Virus record (IMG/VR): IMGVR_UViG_3300021440_000078
Span: 1 to 35,433 of that record
DNA: 35,433 bases
Strand: one strand, 5' to 3'
DNA from: a virus
In this document: positions 23,778 to 32,409 of the stretch, one piece after another
Layout of the letters: every line of letters begins with the position of its first letter
Position numbering within the stretch: the first letter of the stretch is position 1
The notes under the pieces: generated by a model
Told to the model about the DNA's origin: nothing
What the model saw: only the letters and a program-made list of their open reading frames with translations
Databases searched by the model: none
Translations under genes and position numbers: made by a program

Positions 23778-25640
23778 ATGGGATTCGCAAACGACACCAA
23801 CTACTCCGGGCTGACTGGGATCCTGGCTCCGCTTAACGGCACGCCAACCAAGATTCAGCCGACTGACACGCTGCAAGGATTCAAGCCTAACCAGCCCATT
23901 TCAGCGCAGAACATCAATTGGATTTGCAACAAGGCGATCTCAGTTGTTGGGGATCCGATATTTGGCCTTGGTGGCGACGGCGATCTTGTCATTGGATCTA
24001 GTGACGTAACGCTAGCCAAGGACGCTGAATTTGGTCAGATCAGCTGGTCAACGGGCGCGACGGGGAAACTTCGAACGAACGGATTCCGACTGCGCGCGCT
24101 AGTGATTGCTCTGGCCAACGCGCCAAGTGGCGCGATCAGCGGCGACGGCAGTGACTCAGTCGTCGAGACTGTGTTCAACCAGCCAGGCAGTTACAACTTT
24201 GTTGTGCCCGCTGGCGTTACATCGCTCAACGCCGTTGTTTTTGGCGCACACGGTGGCCGCAACACGTCTGGCACCAGCAATGGACGTGGCGGACGCGGAC
24301 AGGTAACCGGAACGATCCCGGTAACTCCTGGCGAGACACTCACGCTTACGGTCGGGGCCGCAGGTCAGGATTTCTCCGGGAATACCACCAACGGCGCCGG
24401 CGGCGGCGGGTACTCGGCAATTCAACGAGCGACGCTCGTGCTGATCGCGGCGGGCGGTGGCGGTGGCAGCGGTGGCAGCAATTGCCCCGGTGGCAACGGC
24501 GGCGGGACAACGGGCGGCAACGGCGGCGGCTCCAATGCAACCGGTGGGCGCGGCGGTACCCCGTCGGCCGGTGGCGCGCTTGGAGCGACAGGGTTCTCGT
24601 TCGGGTTAACGGCTGGCGGGACTGCTGGGTCACCGTACACCGGAGGCAATGGCGTCTACTCAACCTCGGTTGTCGGCTACGACCACAATGGGGGGTTTCC
24701 CGGCGGCGGGCACTCCGGCCGTAACGCGCTATCGCCAGCGACGGGTGGCGGTGGAGGCGGCGGCTTGTTCGGCGGCGGTGGCGGTAGCGCCAACCTAGTT
24801 TCGGGGACCGTTTACGGTGCCGGCGGCGGCGGCGGGTCTAGCCACGCCGACCCCAGCGTAACCAGCGTCACGCACAACCAAGGGACAACAACCACGGCGG
24901 CCGCGCTTCACGGCGCGATCTCGTTTACGAGCCTCGCGGCAACAGCCGCCCCCAACGGTATCTCAGGAACGCAGGGGTGGGGTCAGGGGGGGCTTGCTCC
25001 AGGCGCCGCGGTGAGCAACTACGCAGTCACGACGGGCGGGGTAGGGGGCGACGCAGGGGGCGCGGTGAGCGGCACTGGGTCTGGCGCGCGGGTGCCCGCC
25101 GGAAAACGCGACGTGAGCCCGCTGGGGCCCACTACATCACTCACCGTGTGCGGACTCGCGGGAGCGTCAGGTCCAGACGCGGTTGGGATGCCAACGTCGC
25201 CGAGCGGCGGGTGCTATGTTTCGATTCGAGCTGCTCTGATAATCCGTGACGCAACCGCAGCTGCAGGGTGCATTTCCTCACGAGGCGGAGCCGGGCTCAA
25301 ACCGAGCGGGACGTTTGCCACCGGCTTCGGCAACGGCCCCGGCGGGGGCGGTGGCGGGGTTGTCGATCTGGTTTACGGAGACCTCACGGGCCCGACAATT
25401 GTCGACGCGATTGACGCTTCGGGAGGCGCGGGGGGCGCGGGTGGCAATGCCGCCTCAGGCGAGGGAGCAGGCGGCGGTACGGGCGGCGAGGGCGGCAAAA
25501 TCTTCATTCGGAACCTGTTCGTCGGTGACACGCAGCGCGTGCTTTCCGGCAAGGTTTTGCCCGGGACACAAATCGCGAACGGCGGCGGGACAACGGGCGG
25601 AGCGGGAAGCGCTGGCGGAGTTTGCAAGGCGGACCTTTAA
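23778..25640 (+). CDS. Glycine-rich tail fibre/receptor-binding protein (620 aa)
   Basis: The N-terminal ~60 residues (NDTNYSGLTGILAPLNGTPTKIQPTDTLQGFKP) are a baseplate-anchor module shared with the next gene. Residues ~130-240 match the glycine-rich domain seen in phage and bacterial adhesins: VFNQPGSYNFVVPAGVTSLNAVVFGAHGGR, VTPGETLTLTVGAAGQDFSG. After that come long Gly-rich stretches (GGGGGSGGSNCPGGNGGG, TGGGGGGGLFGGGGGSA, SGGAGGAGGNAASG), likely polyglycine-II-type sheets that can bear variable receptor loops. It probably sits at the tail tip or side and binds the host surface. The gene is translationally close to gpI. Function is inferred from domain and position. Confidence 0.72.
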   Translation: MGFANDTNYSGLTGILAPLNGTPTKIQPTDTLQGFKPNQPISAQNINWICNKAISVVGDPIFGLGGDGDLVIGSSDVTLAKDAEFGQISWSTGATGKLRTNGFRLRALVIALANAPSGAISGDGSDSVVETVFNQPGSYNFVVPAGVTSLNAVVFGAHGGRNTSGTSNGRGGRGQVTGTIPVTPGETLTLTVGAAGQDFSGNTTNGAGGGGYSAIQRATLVLIAAGGGGGSGGSNCPGGNGGGTTGGNGGGSNATGGRGGTPSAGGALGATGFSFGLTAGGTAGSPYTGGNGVYSTSVVGYDHNGGFPGGGHSGRNALSPATGGGGGGGLFGGGGGSANLVSGTVYGAGGGGGSSHADPSVTSVTHNQGTTTTAAALHGAISFTSLAATAAPNGISGTQGWGQGGLAPGAAVSNYAVTTGGVGGDAGGAVSGTGSGARVPAGKRDVSPLGPTTSLTVCGLAGASGPDAVGMPTSPSGGCYVSIRAALIIRDATAAAGCISSRGGAGLKPSGTFATGFGNGPGGGGGGVVDLVYGDLTGPTIVDAIDASGGAGGAGGNAASGEGAGGGTGGEGGKIFIRNLFVGDTQRVLSGKVLPGTQIANGGGTTGGAGSAGGVCKADL

Positions 25641-25643
25641 CCT

Positions 25644-27608
25644 ATGACAACTACCAGACCAACGACGTTTCCCGACTACGCGACGGATGCCAACTACTCG
25701 ACGGGACCACACCTTGGGACCCCGACTAAGATCGCTCTCACAACTGGAGAGGTCCAAACTGGGAACGTCGCTGGGACGTCCCCAGACCCGCGCAAGTTCA
25801 ACGCGTGGCAAAACCAGGTTGGAGTCTGGACGCATTACCTAGACGAGCGGGCGAATGATTTCGACATCGATAAGCTCCCCATTCCTGAGCGCTACCTGTT
25901 ACCCGGCGAAACACCAGCTAGCATGGACGCAGCAAAAGGGTGGGAGGTCGCCATCAAGGCGATGCTCGCGGCAAATTCGGTTTGCTCACTAACCCCAGGC
26001 AAGGTTTACGAGATTTCGGGAGGAGACCTGCCATTCAATGCCGGCAACGTGCTGTTTATGCGTGGCGCGACCATCAAGAAAAAGGCAGGGTGCGCCCCAA
26101 GCACGAATTCTGCCTATATTCAGTCGGTTAACAATGTATCAATCATCGGGCCCGGAACGTTTGATGGGTCACTCACGAGCGACGGCGCCGCCGTAACGTT
26201 TGGAAATCTGCTCTACGTTCAGGACGTTGATGGGCTGTTCGTTGACAATATTGTTGTCAAGGATGTAGGCGCGGCGACTATTACGGGATCAGCATGTGGT
26301 TTTCGTTCGCGCGGTTACCTGCGCAACGCCACGATCAACGGAGTTTCATACAATCAGTCCGCTGCGTCAGTCGGAAACGGAGCAACGGGATTTTTTGCGG
26401 ACGGGGTGCTCACTAATGTAACTATGAGCGGCGGGGCGTCTGAAGCCGCAGGGTTCAAGGTGTGTGTCGGGTTCGATGTTACCTCAATGGAGCAGGTAAC
26501 TTGCACCGATGTAGCGATGAAGAACGGTGCCGTGCATGGTATCATGATTGGCTACTCCGCAACTAATGCTCACATGGGGATCAAGGTGGTGCGTCCCCGC
26601 ATCTCAAACTTCGGCTGGAACGGAATCTACAATCAAAGCGCCGGAAGTTACGGCACTGAGATCATAGACCCGGACATTGAGTTTTGCGGTGGCGCTGGAA
26701 CGTCTGGGATCGGCCAGTCTGGGATATTCACAAATGCGAAAGATACGTTAGTCCGCGGCGGAGAGATCCGCGATTCGGGTTACATCAAGGGCGGTGGTTC
26801 GCGCGGACAAGCCTTCCCGTTTGTATCGTTTGGATCGAATGGTCAAGTTGTCGACGGGACCAAGATCACTCGCTCAAACTGGGGCACCGGATATGTTTCC
26901 GATCCTGTGTTGTTCACCATGCGCGATGTAGTAGTTTCAGCATCTGCCTGGGATACGAACTTCGGGTTTTACTACCAATCGGGCTCCTACCACGGGGTAA
27001 TTAACCTAGAAGGTGTACGGTCGAATGTATTTGTGTCGGTCGGTGCTTACTCAAGTGCCGCGGCTCCAGTTGTGAATGCTCACGGGTGCCATTTCATTGG
27101 ACCCGATCTCGTGTCCGGAACCACGGCAACAACGTGCGCGCTGGACTGCTCGTACATCTACGGCGGCGACATCTCAGGCAATGAGTTCTCGGGTTGGAAT
27201 GGTACGGCTGGAGGCGCCATGCGTATGCAGGGTGATAGCCCAGGACTCAGAGACGGAACGCTCCGAATCCACGACAACTATGGTTCGAGGAACGATTCTG
27301 CGCTCCGCGTGGTTGGCATTTCTGGCGGTGCGCTCAACGTCTACACAGAACCTCAGGATGCCGTTGTGTCAACCAATGGGACAGTGGTCACCGGAGCCGG
27401 CGCGGCGCGGCACAGAACAATCGAACAGTGGTGGCCAACTAAGATCGTTCGGTCGAACACAGCTGCCGCAAGCGGTGAAGAGACGTGGAAGTTCGGCGAT
27501 GTAATCAGACCAGCGACCGCATGCATCACAGCCAATGAGCTTTTTCGCATGGCTGTTAACGCATCGCCGGCTGATCCTGGTACTTGGAAGACCGTAATCG
27601 GAACATGA
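25644..27608 (+). CDS. Beta-helix tail spike/fibre protein (654 aa)
   Basis: The N-terminus (YATDANYSTGPHLGTPTKIALTTGEVQTGNVAG) matches the anchor module of the preceding fibre. A linker follows, with FNAWQNQVGVWTHYLDERAND. From ~130 onward the sequence has the regular short-strand, Asn/Gly-rich pattern of a right-handed parallel beta-helix (pectate-lyase-like): SIIGPGTFDGSLTSDGAAVTFGNLLYVQDVDGLFVDNIVVKDV, and GIMIGYSATNAHMGIKVVRPRISNFGWNGIYNQSAGSYGTEIIDPDIEF. Such spikes often cleave or bind surface polysaccharide. No active-site residues were confirmed. The C-terminal ~130 residues (DNYGSRNDSALRVVGISGGALNVYTE) may form a trimerisation domain. GTTAAC copies are at 26127 and 27555. Confidence 0.78.
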   Translation: MTTTRPTTFPDYATDANYSTGPHLGTPTKIALTTGEVQTGNVAGTSPDPRKFNAWQNQVGVWTHYLDERANDFDIDKLPIPERYLLPGETPASMDAAKGWEVAIKAMLAANSVCSLTPGKVYEISGGDLPFNAGNVLFMRGATIKKKAGCAPSTNSAYIQSVNNVSIIGPGTFDGSLTSDGAAVTFGNLLYVQDVDGLFVDNIVVKDVGAATITGSACGFRSRGYLRNATINGVSYNQSAASVGNGATGFFADGVLTNVTMSGGASEAAGFKVCVGFDVTSMEQVTCTDVAMKNGAVHGIMIGYSATNAHMGIKVVRPRISNFGWNGIYNQSAGSYGTEIIDPDIEFCGGAGTSGIGQSGIFTNAKDTLVRGGEIRDSGYIKGGGSRGQAFPFVSFGSNGQVVDGTKITRSNWGTGYVSDPVLFTMRDVVVSASAWDTNFGFYYQSGSYHGVINLEGVRSNVFVSVGAYSSAAAPVVNAHGCHFIGPDLVSGTTATTCALDCSYIYGGDISGNEFSGWNGTAGGAMRMQGDSPGLRDGTLRIHDNYGSRNDSALRVVGISGGALNVYTEPQDAVVSTNGTVVTGAGAARHRTIEQWWPTKIVRSNTAAASGEETWKFGDVIRPATACITANELFRMAVNASPADPGTWKTVIGT

Positions 27609-27642
27609 CCACCAAGCTACCGGCAGTAAATAAGGCTCTCTA

Positions 27643-30600
27643 ATGGCATCAACAATCGACTCAGCCAATCGGGCCACTGGACAGATTGGGGTTAACCTAG
27701 TCGTTGTAATAAGCGCTCAGACGTCCGGGAAGCTTGTTGTAGAGCTCAACTCGGAGAGCACGGCAAACGTCTACACGGCATCGCTACATGGCGTTGCTCT
27801 GCGCCAGTCCGCATATGTGTCCGCAGCCGCGGGCCCGTCGACTACTGCTGTTTTTGAGCTGCTGTCTACCGACCCAATGTGGCCTGGGCCTGGCACGTAT
27901 ACGCTCACCACGACGGCTACGCTCGGAACGCCGGCGGATTCGACGGTTGTCGCGTACCAAATTTACGGCACAGTTCAGACGTACGTCGACTCGACGTCGG
28001 CACATGTCGCGGTATCTGATAATGCCACCGGTCCAGCGATATCGGCAACGATAACGGTTGCAGTCCCTGGGCTTGCGCTCGGAGTCACGCATCATGGGTC
28101 GTCGGTCGCGTCTGACTGGGGAGCTACGCCGGGCAACGGCGGCACAGCAAACGGCACGTTTGCTCGGGCATACGACGCCGATTCGTCGAACACGATCGGT
28201 GTTGCCGCTACCCGTAGCGTTACTACGTCAGGAACGGTAATTCTGACGGAGACTGCGATCGCTACCTACAATCGAGCGACGCAAATTCTAGTGTTTTTCC
28301 CTGATCTGGTTAACACAGGGTCGGCGCCGACACTAACGCAGACAGTCCCGACTGACGGGGCGACGGGCGTTGAATATTACAAGCCGCTTGTGCTGCGCTT
28401 CAACACGTCGGTTCAGGCGCAGAGTTCACCTGGGTACATCACGATCAGGAAGGTTTCGGATAGTTCCGTCGTCTACCGATACGCGGCTAACGCGTCGCAG
28501 GTAAGCTATAGCGGGGCTGTTGTACGCATTGCGCATCCAGGATTGCCAGGATCCACAAGCCTCTACGTCGAGATCGACGCCACGGCTATCGAGGAGGTCG
28601 GCGGCGCGGACTATGCCGGAATTTCCGGGGCAACGACATGGGATTTTGCGACTAGTAGCGCAATCTCCCCGACCGCGATCTATGTAGTTGGGGACGCGTC
28701 GTCGACCGGAAACGGTTGGGTTGACACGAACTATAAGGGCTGGATTCGGCAGTTCACGGACGATATTAACGGCGTGCGACCAGGTAGCGTATGTGATGTA
28801 TTTGGTGGCCCTGGGTATACATATGGAAACCTTGCGCCAGATGGCTACGTGTGGCCCGATGCTGGACGAGCGGCCCTAGCAAATTTCCAGATTGATGGGA
28901 CGCAGAACTCAACAGAAGTTCTCAAACGGAAGCCGGACCTGTTCATTTCCGCGTGCCAGTCGGATGTCGGGGCAGCGGTAAACGCCGCCGGAAGCAACAT
29001 CCTGACGGTAGCAGACGTCCAAGCATTTGTGGACAACGAGGTAATCCCAACTCTACGAGCGATCCGGGCTGAGGTCATCGCATCAGGAGCAGCCTGGTGT
29101 GTAATTACGGACACGCCAAACGACATGGCGGCGAGCCCTACTGCTGCCGAGATTCTGATCGCGGAAGGGAAAAAATACTTCAGCACGCGAATCATTGCGA
29201 CGTTCGCGGCTAACGAGGTGATCGATACGTACGCAGTCCTGACAGATGGCAGCAGCTCGGGCACGCTTGGCTACGGAAAGCTAAGCGCAACGTATGCTAG
29301 CGGAAATGCCTCGCATCCGAACCATGCTGGGCACCAGGCCTTAGCGGACGCAGCTAGGTTAACTCATGTGATACATGCCCGCGTCGGCCCAAAGTTGGCG
29401 CCGTGGACCGGGATGCCACCTACTCTGAAGCGCCTGATGTATTCACCGGTGCTTGGGTACGAGGACAATGGAGCCGGGCTAATCACCGCGCTGTATAACC
29501 ACGGGATTAACGACTACCAGACCGCCGGCGGCGGGCAGGGATACAGGCACGACGCTCGCCCACCTGCCGGCGCCAACAGTCCGCGGCTGACCAAGATCAA
29601 TGGGCGCCCGGCAATGCAGATTGTCGGTACTAACAGCGAAGCGCTGCAATACGCAGACGGAACCGTCGGCAGCACGACACCGGTGACATCTCTCGTGTCG
29701 GACCCGTTGTCGCACACAGAATGGATCGCATACCGGGTGCCAGCAGCCGCCACAGCAAATAACCAGTTGTTATCCTATGGCAACAATGGCTTGGCAGACC
29801 ATTTTGACCTGATCAGAACGAACGGCTCCGGAGGCATCACCAATGCTCGGCGCAATGCCCCGACGGGCTCCGGCGACGTCATAGGCCCTACCGCCTACGT
29901 GTCCGATTCGGTTAACTGGCTCTGGCGAGAGTACAGTGGCGGAACAACCGATGTTGGTTCACTTAAGGGCGACCAGGGAACGCTTGCCACAGGCACGCAG
30001 GATGATCTGCCGGTATTCAACAGATTAACGATCGGCGCAAACGGTAGAACAACCATCACATACAACACGTTGACGCTGGAAGTAGTCGCCGTTGCAATTG
30101 TTGCTGGAACAAGAACCCAAATTGGCAGCAAGGCTGTTGCCAGCATGGATGCGTGGTTCACGTGGCTCACGACGTCCGGGGTCGGCGGCGGGAGCGGGTC
30201 GACTGCCCGTGCCGGAGCAGAGACAATCACACCGCTGGCACTCGCCACAGCAACTCCAACTAGGGCATCTAGCGGCGCGCCCACGGCTGCGCTCGCCCCG
30301 GCTAGCGCCGGCGCAAAAAGCGAGGAGCGAAATGGCCCCCTCACGTTTTTCGTCTCGCCAGTCGGCGCGGGCTCGGGTAGTCGCTCACTGGAGCGCTCAG
30401 GCGCTGCCGCTGGGGGGATTGCTCCCCTACTGCCCGGCAGTCGCTCGCAGGAGCACTCTGGTGCGCTCGCCGTCACTGTGGGGGCATACGCGCCTGGGGT
30501 CGGGGCCGGGAGTCGCTCACTGGAGCGCTCAGGCGCTGTAGCGGCCACTCTCAGTGCAGCTGGGCGAGGCAGCGCGAGCACGTCAGCCGGCGGCGCAATT

Positions 30601-31044
30601 GCTCCTGGCGTCGGGACACAACTAGCGGGATCACAGGCTGACTCCGAGAGCGGGATCGTAGTAATCGTCAAATCAACGACGGTTGGTAACTTGGTTCCTG
30701 TTCGTGGGTATACGATCAAAGCTGGTGAGGAGTTTTGGCTCCAGAGTTTGCCTTCGATCTCGACCCACGGCGAACGACCGTTCTGGACTGATTTCAGCTC
30801 CGGGCTAGCCGCTGCACTGGATGTTTGCTCGACTGTCACAGTCGATGTAGTCGATGAGTTAACAGACACGGTAATCTCTGGAGTAGTAACCCCAAAGGGG
30901 TTTGCGTTTACCCCAGCTGGGGTCGTGACATTCTGGCTCCAAGCCGGTCCAAATCCAGGGCGAGCAATTGTCAGGGTCGGGGTGACCGGCCAAAATACCA
31001 ATTTCGCGGACGACATCCGCTTTGCAGTTTACGTAGACCTGTAA
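27643..31044 (+). CDS. Large multidomain tail adhesin with degenerate SGNH-like domain (1133 aa)
   Basis: Visible domains in order: residues ~1-220, Ala/Thr/Ser-rich beta region; ~230-345, an SbsA Ig-like (Big_5) domain (VPTDGATGVEYYKPLVLRFNTSV, LPGSTSLYVEIDATAIEEVGG); ~346-575, an SGNH hydrolase fold (VVGDASSTGNGW, FISACQSDVG, SHPNHAGHQALAD); ~590-845, a LamG/concanavalin-like module (TEWIAYRVPAAAT, LLSYGNN, VNWLWREYSGG); ~890-985, repeats of GSRSLERSGA type; ~1000-1133, a C-terminal beta domain (YTIKAGEEFWLQSL). The SGNH catalytic positions look changed: Ser to Ala in the GDS block, Asn to Ser in the block III ND, and Asp to Asn in the final DxxH. It may bind rather than cut. It follows the spike gene. 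Confidence 0.72.
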   Translation: MASTIDSANRATGQIGVNLVVVISAQTSGKLVVELNSESTANVYTASLHGVALRQSAYVSAAAGPSTTAVFELLSTDPMWPGPGTYTLTTTATLGTPADSTVVAYQIYGTVQTYVDSTSAHVAVSDNATGPAISATITVAVPGLALGVTHHGSSVASDWGATPGNGGTANGTFARAYDADSSNTIGVAATRSVTTSGTVILTETAIATYNRATQILVFFPDLVNTGSAPTLTQTVPTDGATGVEYYKPLVLRFNTSVQAQSSPGYITIRKVSDSSVVYRYAANASQVSYSGAVVRIAHPGLPGSTSLYVEIDATAIEEVGGADYAGISGATTWDFATSSAISPTAIYVVGDASSTGNGWVDTNYKGWIRQFTDDINGVRPGSVCDVFGGPGYTYGNLAPDGYVWPDAGRAALANFQIDGTQNSTEVLKRKPDLFISACQSDVGAAVNAAGSNILTVADVQAFVDNEVIPTLRAIRAEVIASGAAWCVITDTPNDMAASPTAAEILIAEGKKYFSTRIIATFAANEVIDTYAVLTDGSSSGTLGYGKLSATYASGNASHPNHAGHQALADAARLTHVIHARVGPKLAPWTGMPPTLKRLMYSPVLGYEDNGAGLITALYNHGINDYQTAGGGQGYRHDARPPAGANSPRLTKINGRPAMQIVGTNSEALQYADGTVGSTTPVTSLVSDPLSHTEWIAYRVPAAATANNQLLSYGNNGLADHFDLIRTNGSGGITNARRNAPTGSGDVIGPTAYVSDSVNWLWREYSGGTTDVGSLKGDQGTLATGTQDDLPVFNRLTIGANGRTTITYNTLTLEVVAVAIVAGTRTQIGSKAVASMDAWFTWLTTSGVGGGSGSTARAGAETITPLALATATPTRASSGAPTAALAPASAGAKSEERNGPLTFFVSPVGAGSGSRSLERSGAAAGGIAPLLPGSRSQEHSGALAVTVGAYAPGVGAGSRSLERSGAVAATLSAAGRGSASTSAGGAIAPGVGTQLAGSQADSESGIVVIVKSTTVGNLVPVRGYTIKAGEEFWLQSLPSISTHGERPFWTDFSSGLAAALDVCSTVTVDVVDELTDTVISGVVTPKGFAFTPAGVVTFWLQAGPNPGRAIVRVGVTGQNTNFADDIRFAVYVDL
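30309..30560 (+). repeat. In-gene repeat tract, SRSLERSGA-type units
   Basis: A 28-base segment occurs identically at 30379-30406 and 30511-30538. A diverged copy starts near 30439, and a more diverged one near 30309 (GAKSEERNGP). Unit spacing is ~60-72 bases, and each unit encodes G-S-[RK]-S-x-E-x-[SN]-G followed by a hydrophobic Ala/Pro segment. The tract lies between the LamG-like and C-terminal domains of the large adhesin. It looks like a linker that can expand or contract by recombination. Confidence 0.75.
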
Positions 31045-31065
31045 ACAAGGGACGCACAACACATC

Positions 31066-31926
31066 ATGTCAGCAAGATTTTTCCCCAAGGCTCACTCTGC
31101 CCACAACTTTTCGCTTTGGCCGTCGCAGGCGATCAAGGCGCGACTTATCAGAATCGACGGTACCATCACCGACACAGCGGTGAAAACCATCACCGGCGTA
31201 ACCAACGCAAACCCAGCGGTGTTCACCGTGGCGTCCACCTCAGGGTGGACCACTGGCGACATCGTTGTGACGCGCGATGTGCTAGGTAACCTCGCGGCAA
31301 ACCAGACTGGCATCCTACAAGTGCTTAGCGGCACGACGTTCAGCTTGAAAACGCTCGACGGTGTTCGCGACGTTCAAGGGTCAGCCGCTTACACGTCAGG
31401 CGGATGTGTTGTTAACTTGAGCCTAGTTGGGCTCCGCAGCGATTACGACGCGTGCGAGGTAGGTGGCGTCAGCGCTAACCTCGCGTCCGCTACAAATACG
31501 CTTGGCGTGCTCAACGCGTCAAACCCAACTGGGATGACGCTAAACACGACAGCGAACGCAATGGTGCTATACCTAGACGTTGGCTCAGCTGGTACCGATA
31601 TACCTCTTCATTTCCAGGATGGGAAACAGGTCGTTGAGATCGCGGCAGATGCTGCTTCAGCGGCCACGACGCTTTGGGTTAGTCCGCTAGCGGGCGCGAT
31701 GGACATCGGCGAGGTGATGACGTTCTCAAACGGAATCACGGCTACATTAACAGCAGCTCCGGCAGCTGGCGCCCGCTCGCTCTCGGTGAGTGCAATCTCC
31801 GGAGCAATCGCAGCGGGGCACCAAGCTGACGTGCGCACTAGCAACAGTGGGTTCCCGCTAAGCTCAGGCGGCGGGCCTGTTAGCCCGACGTTTGACACCG
31901 GCCCAAACAAGATTGGTCGGCTCTAG
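31066..31926 (+). CDS. Tail accessory/fibre protein, beta-rich (286 aa)
   Basis: ATG 31066 follows AAGGGA. The protein is Ala/Thr/Gly-rich and beta-like. It has ITGVTNANPAVFTVASTSGWTTGDIVVTRDVLGNL and TTLWVSPLAGAMDIGEVMTFSNGITATLTAAPAAGARSLSVSAISGAIAAG, similar to small beta-domains (FCCH-like) found in phage tail tips. No enzyme motifs are visible. It ends the fibre cluster, before a ~116-base gap with a small stem. Partner: probably the fibre or baseplate periphery, by position. Confidence 0.65.
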   Translation: MSARFFPKAHSAHNFSLWPSQAIKARLIRIDGTITDTAVKTITGVTNANPAVFTVASTSGWTTGDIVVTRDVLGNLAANQTGILQVLSGTTFSLKTLDGVRDVQGSAAYTSGGCVVNLSLVGLRSDYDACEVGGVSANLASATNTLGVLNASNPTGMTLNTTANAMVLYLDVGSAGTDIPLHFQDGKQVVEIAADAASAATTLWVSPLAGAMDIGEVMTFSNGITATLTAAPAAGARSLSVSAISGAIAAGHQADVRTSNSGFPLSSGGGPVSPTFDTGPNKIGRL

Positions 31927-32042
31927 CATTTATCCCTGCGGCGGCGCATGCCGAGTGCTACGCTCTAGCGCCCGGGGCTCCTACCGGAGCGCGGTTCAGT
32001 GGCGCTCGCTCGCCGTTCGCAGGGAACTTTTCAGGTGAACAC
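31927..32042 (+). terminator. Non-coding gap with hairpin, possible weak terminator
   Basis: This 116-base gap separates the fibre genes from the accessory/lysis region. GCTCC (31977-31981) and GGAGC (31986-31990) form a 5-bp stem with a 4-base loop. No T-run follows, so termination is uncertain. The ribosome site AGGTGA lies near 32031, before the ATG at 32043. No GTTAAC is present here. Confidence 0.3.
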
Positions 32043-32378
32043 ATGAAACACATCAAGCTACTCATTCCGTTTTTGCTGTCGGTATCGTGCGTGGGCGGCC
32101 CGGTCAAGTTTCCGGAACTGATCGAACACTGCGCTCCTACGCCGGATGACTTGCGCGGTACGGTCAAGGATTTGCTCGGCGGGCGTGACCCTAGCGCGTC
32201 GCTGAAAGAGCTTGGATTATCGACCGGAATCAACACCGTGCTCTGTGCCGTTCGCGATATCCAGCGCCAGCTCACGCGCGTTGGGGCATCCGCCGATGCC
32301 GACTACTCGCCAGCGGTGCTCGGCGCAGCTAACGCGTTTCTGGAGGAGTCCGGGACGCAGTTTGGTGGTGACCAGTGA
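32043..32378 (+). CDS. Small lipoprotein, unknown (111 aa)
   Basis: The N-terminus is basic then hydrophobic (MKHIKLLIPFLLSVSC), with a lipobox-like LSVS|C at Cys16, so a lipoprotein is likely. The mature part is helical (TPDDLRGTVKDLLGG, INTVLCAVRDIQRQLTRVG). It could be a small outer-membrane spanin-like (Rz1) or an immunity/exclusion protein, but neither is confirmed. It precedes the C1 peptidase. An AGGTGA ribosome site supports the start. Confidence 0.65.
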   Translation: MKHIKLLIPFLLSVSCVGGPVKFPELIEHCAPTPDDLRGTVKDLLGGRDPSASLKELGLSTGINTVLCAVRDIQRQLTRVGASADADYSPAVLGAANAFLEESGTQFGGDQ

Positions 32379-32409
32379 GCGACCCGGGCGATAACGATTG
32401 GGACTCAAC

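Noticed and set aside
24400-25600. CRISPR-like or tandem repeat look of the glycine-rich gene
   Set aside because: The repetition comes from GGC/GGN codons for Gly. There are no regular repeat-spacer units.
29895-31016. 373-aa minus-strand ORF opposite the large adhesin
   Set aside because: It mirrors a strongly coding plus-strand gene, is very Pro/Ala/Ser-rich, and has no start signal or domain. It is a GC-rich shadow.
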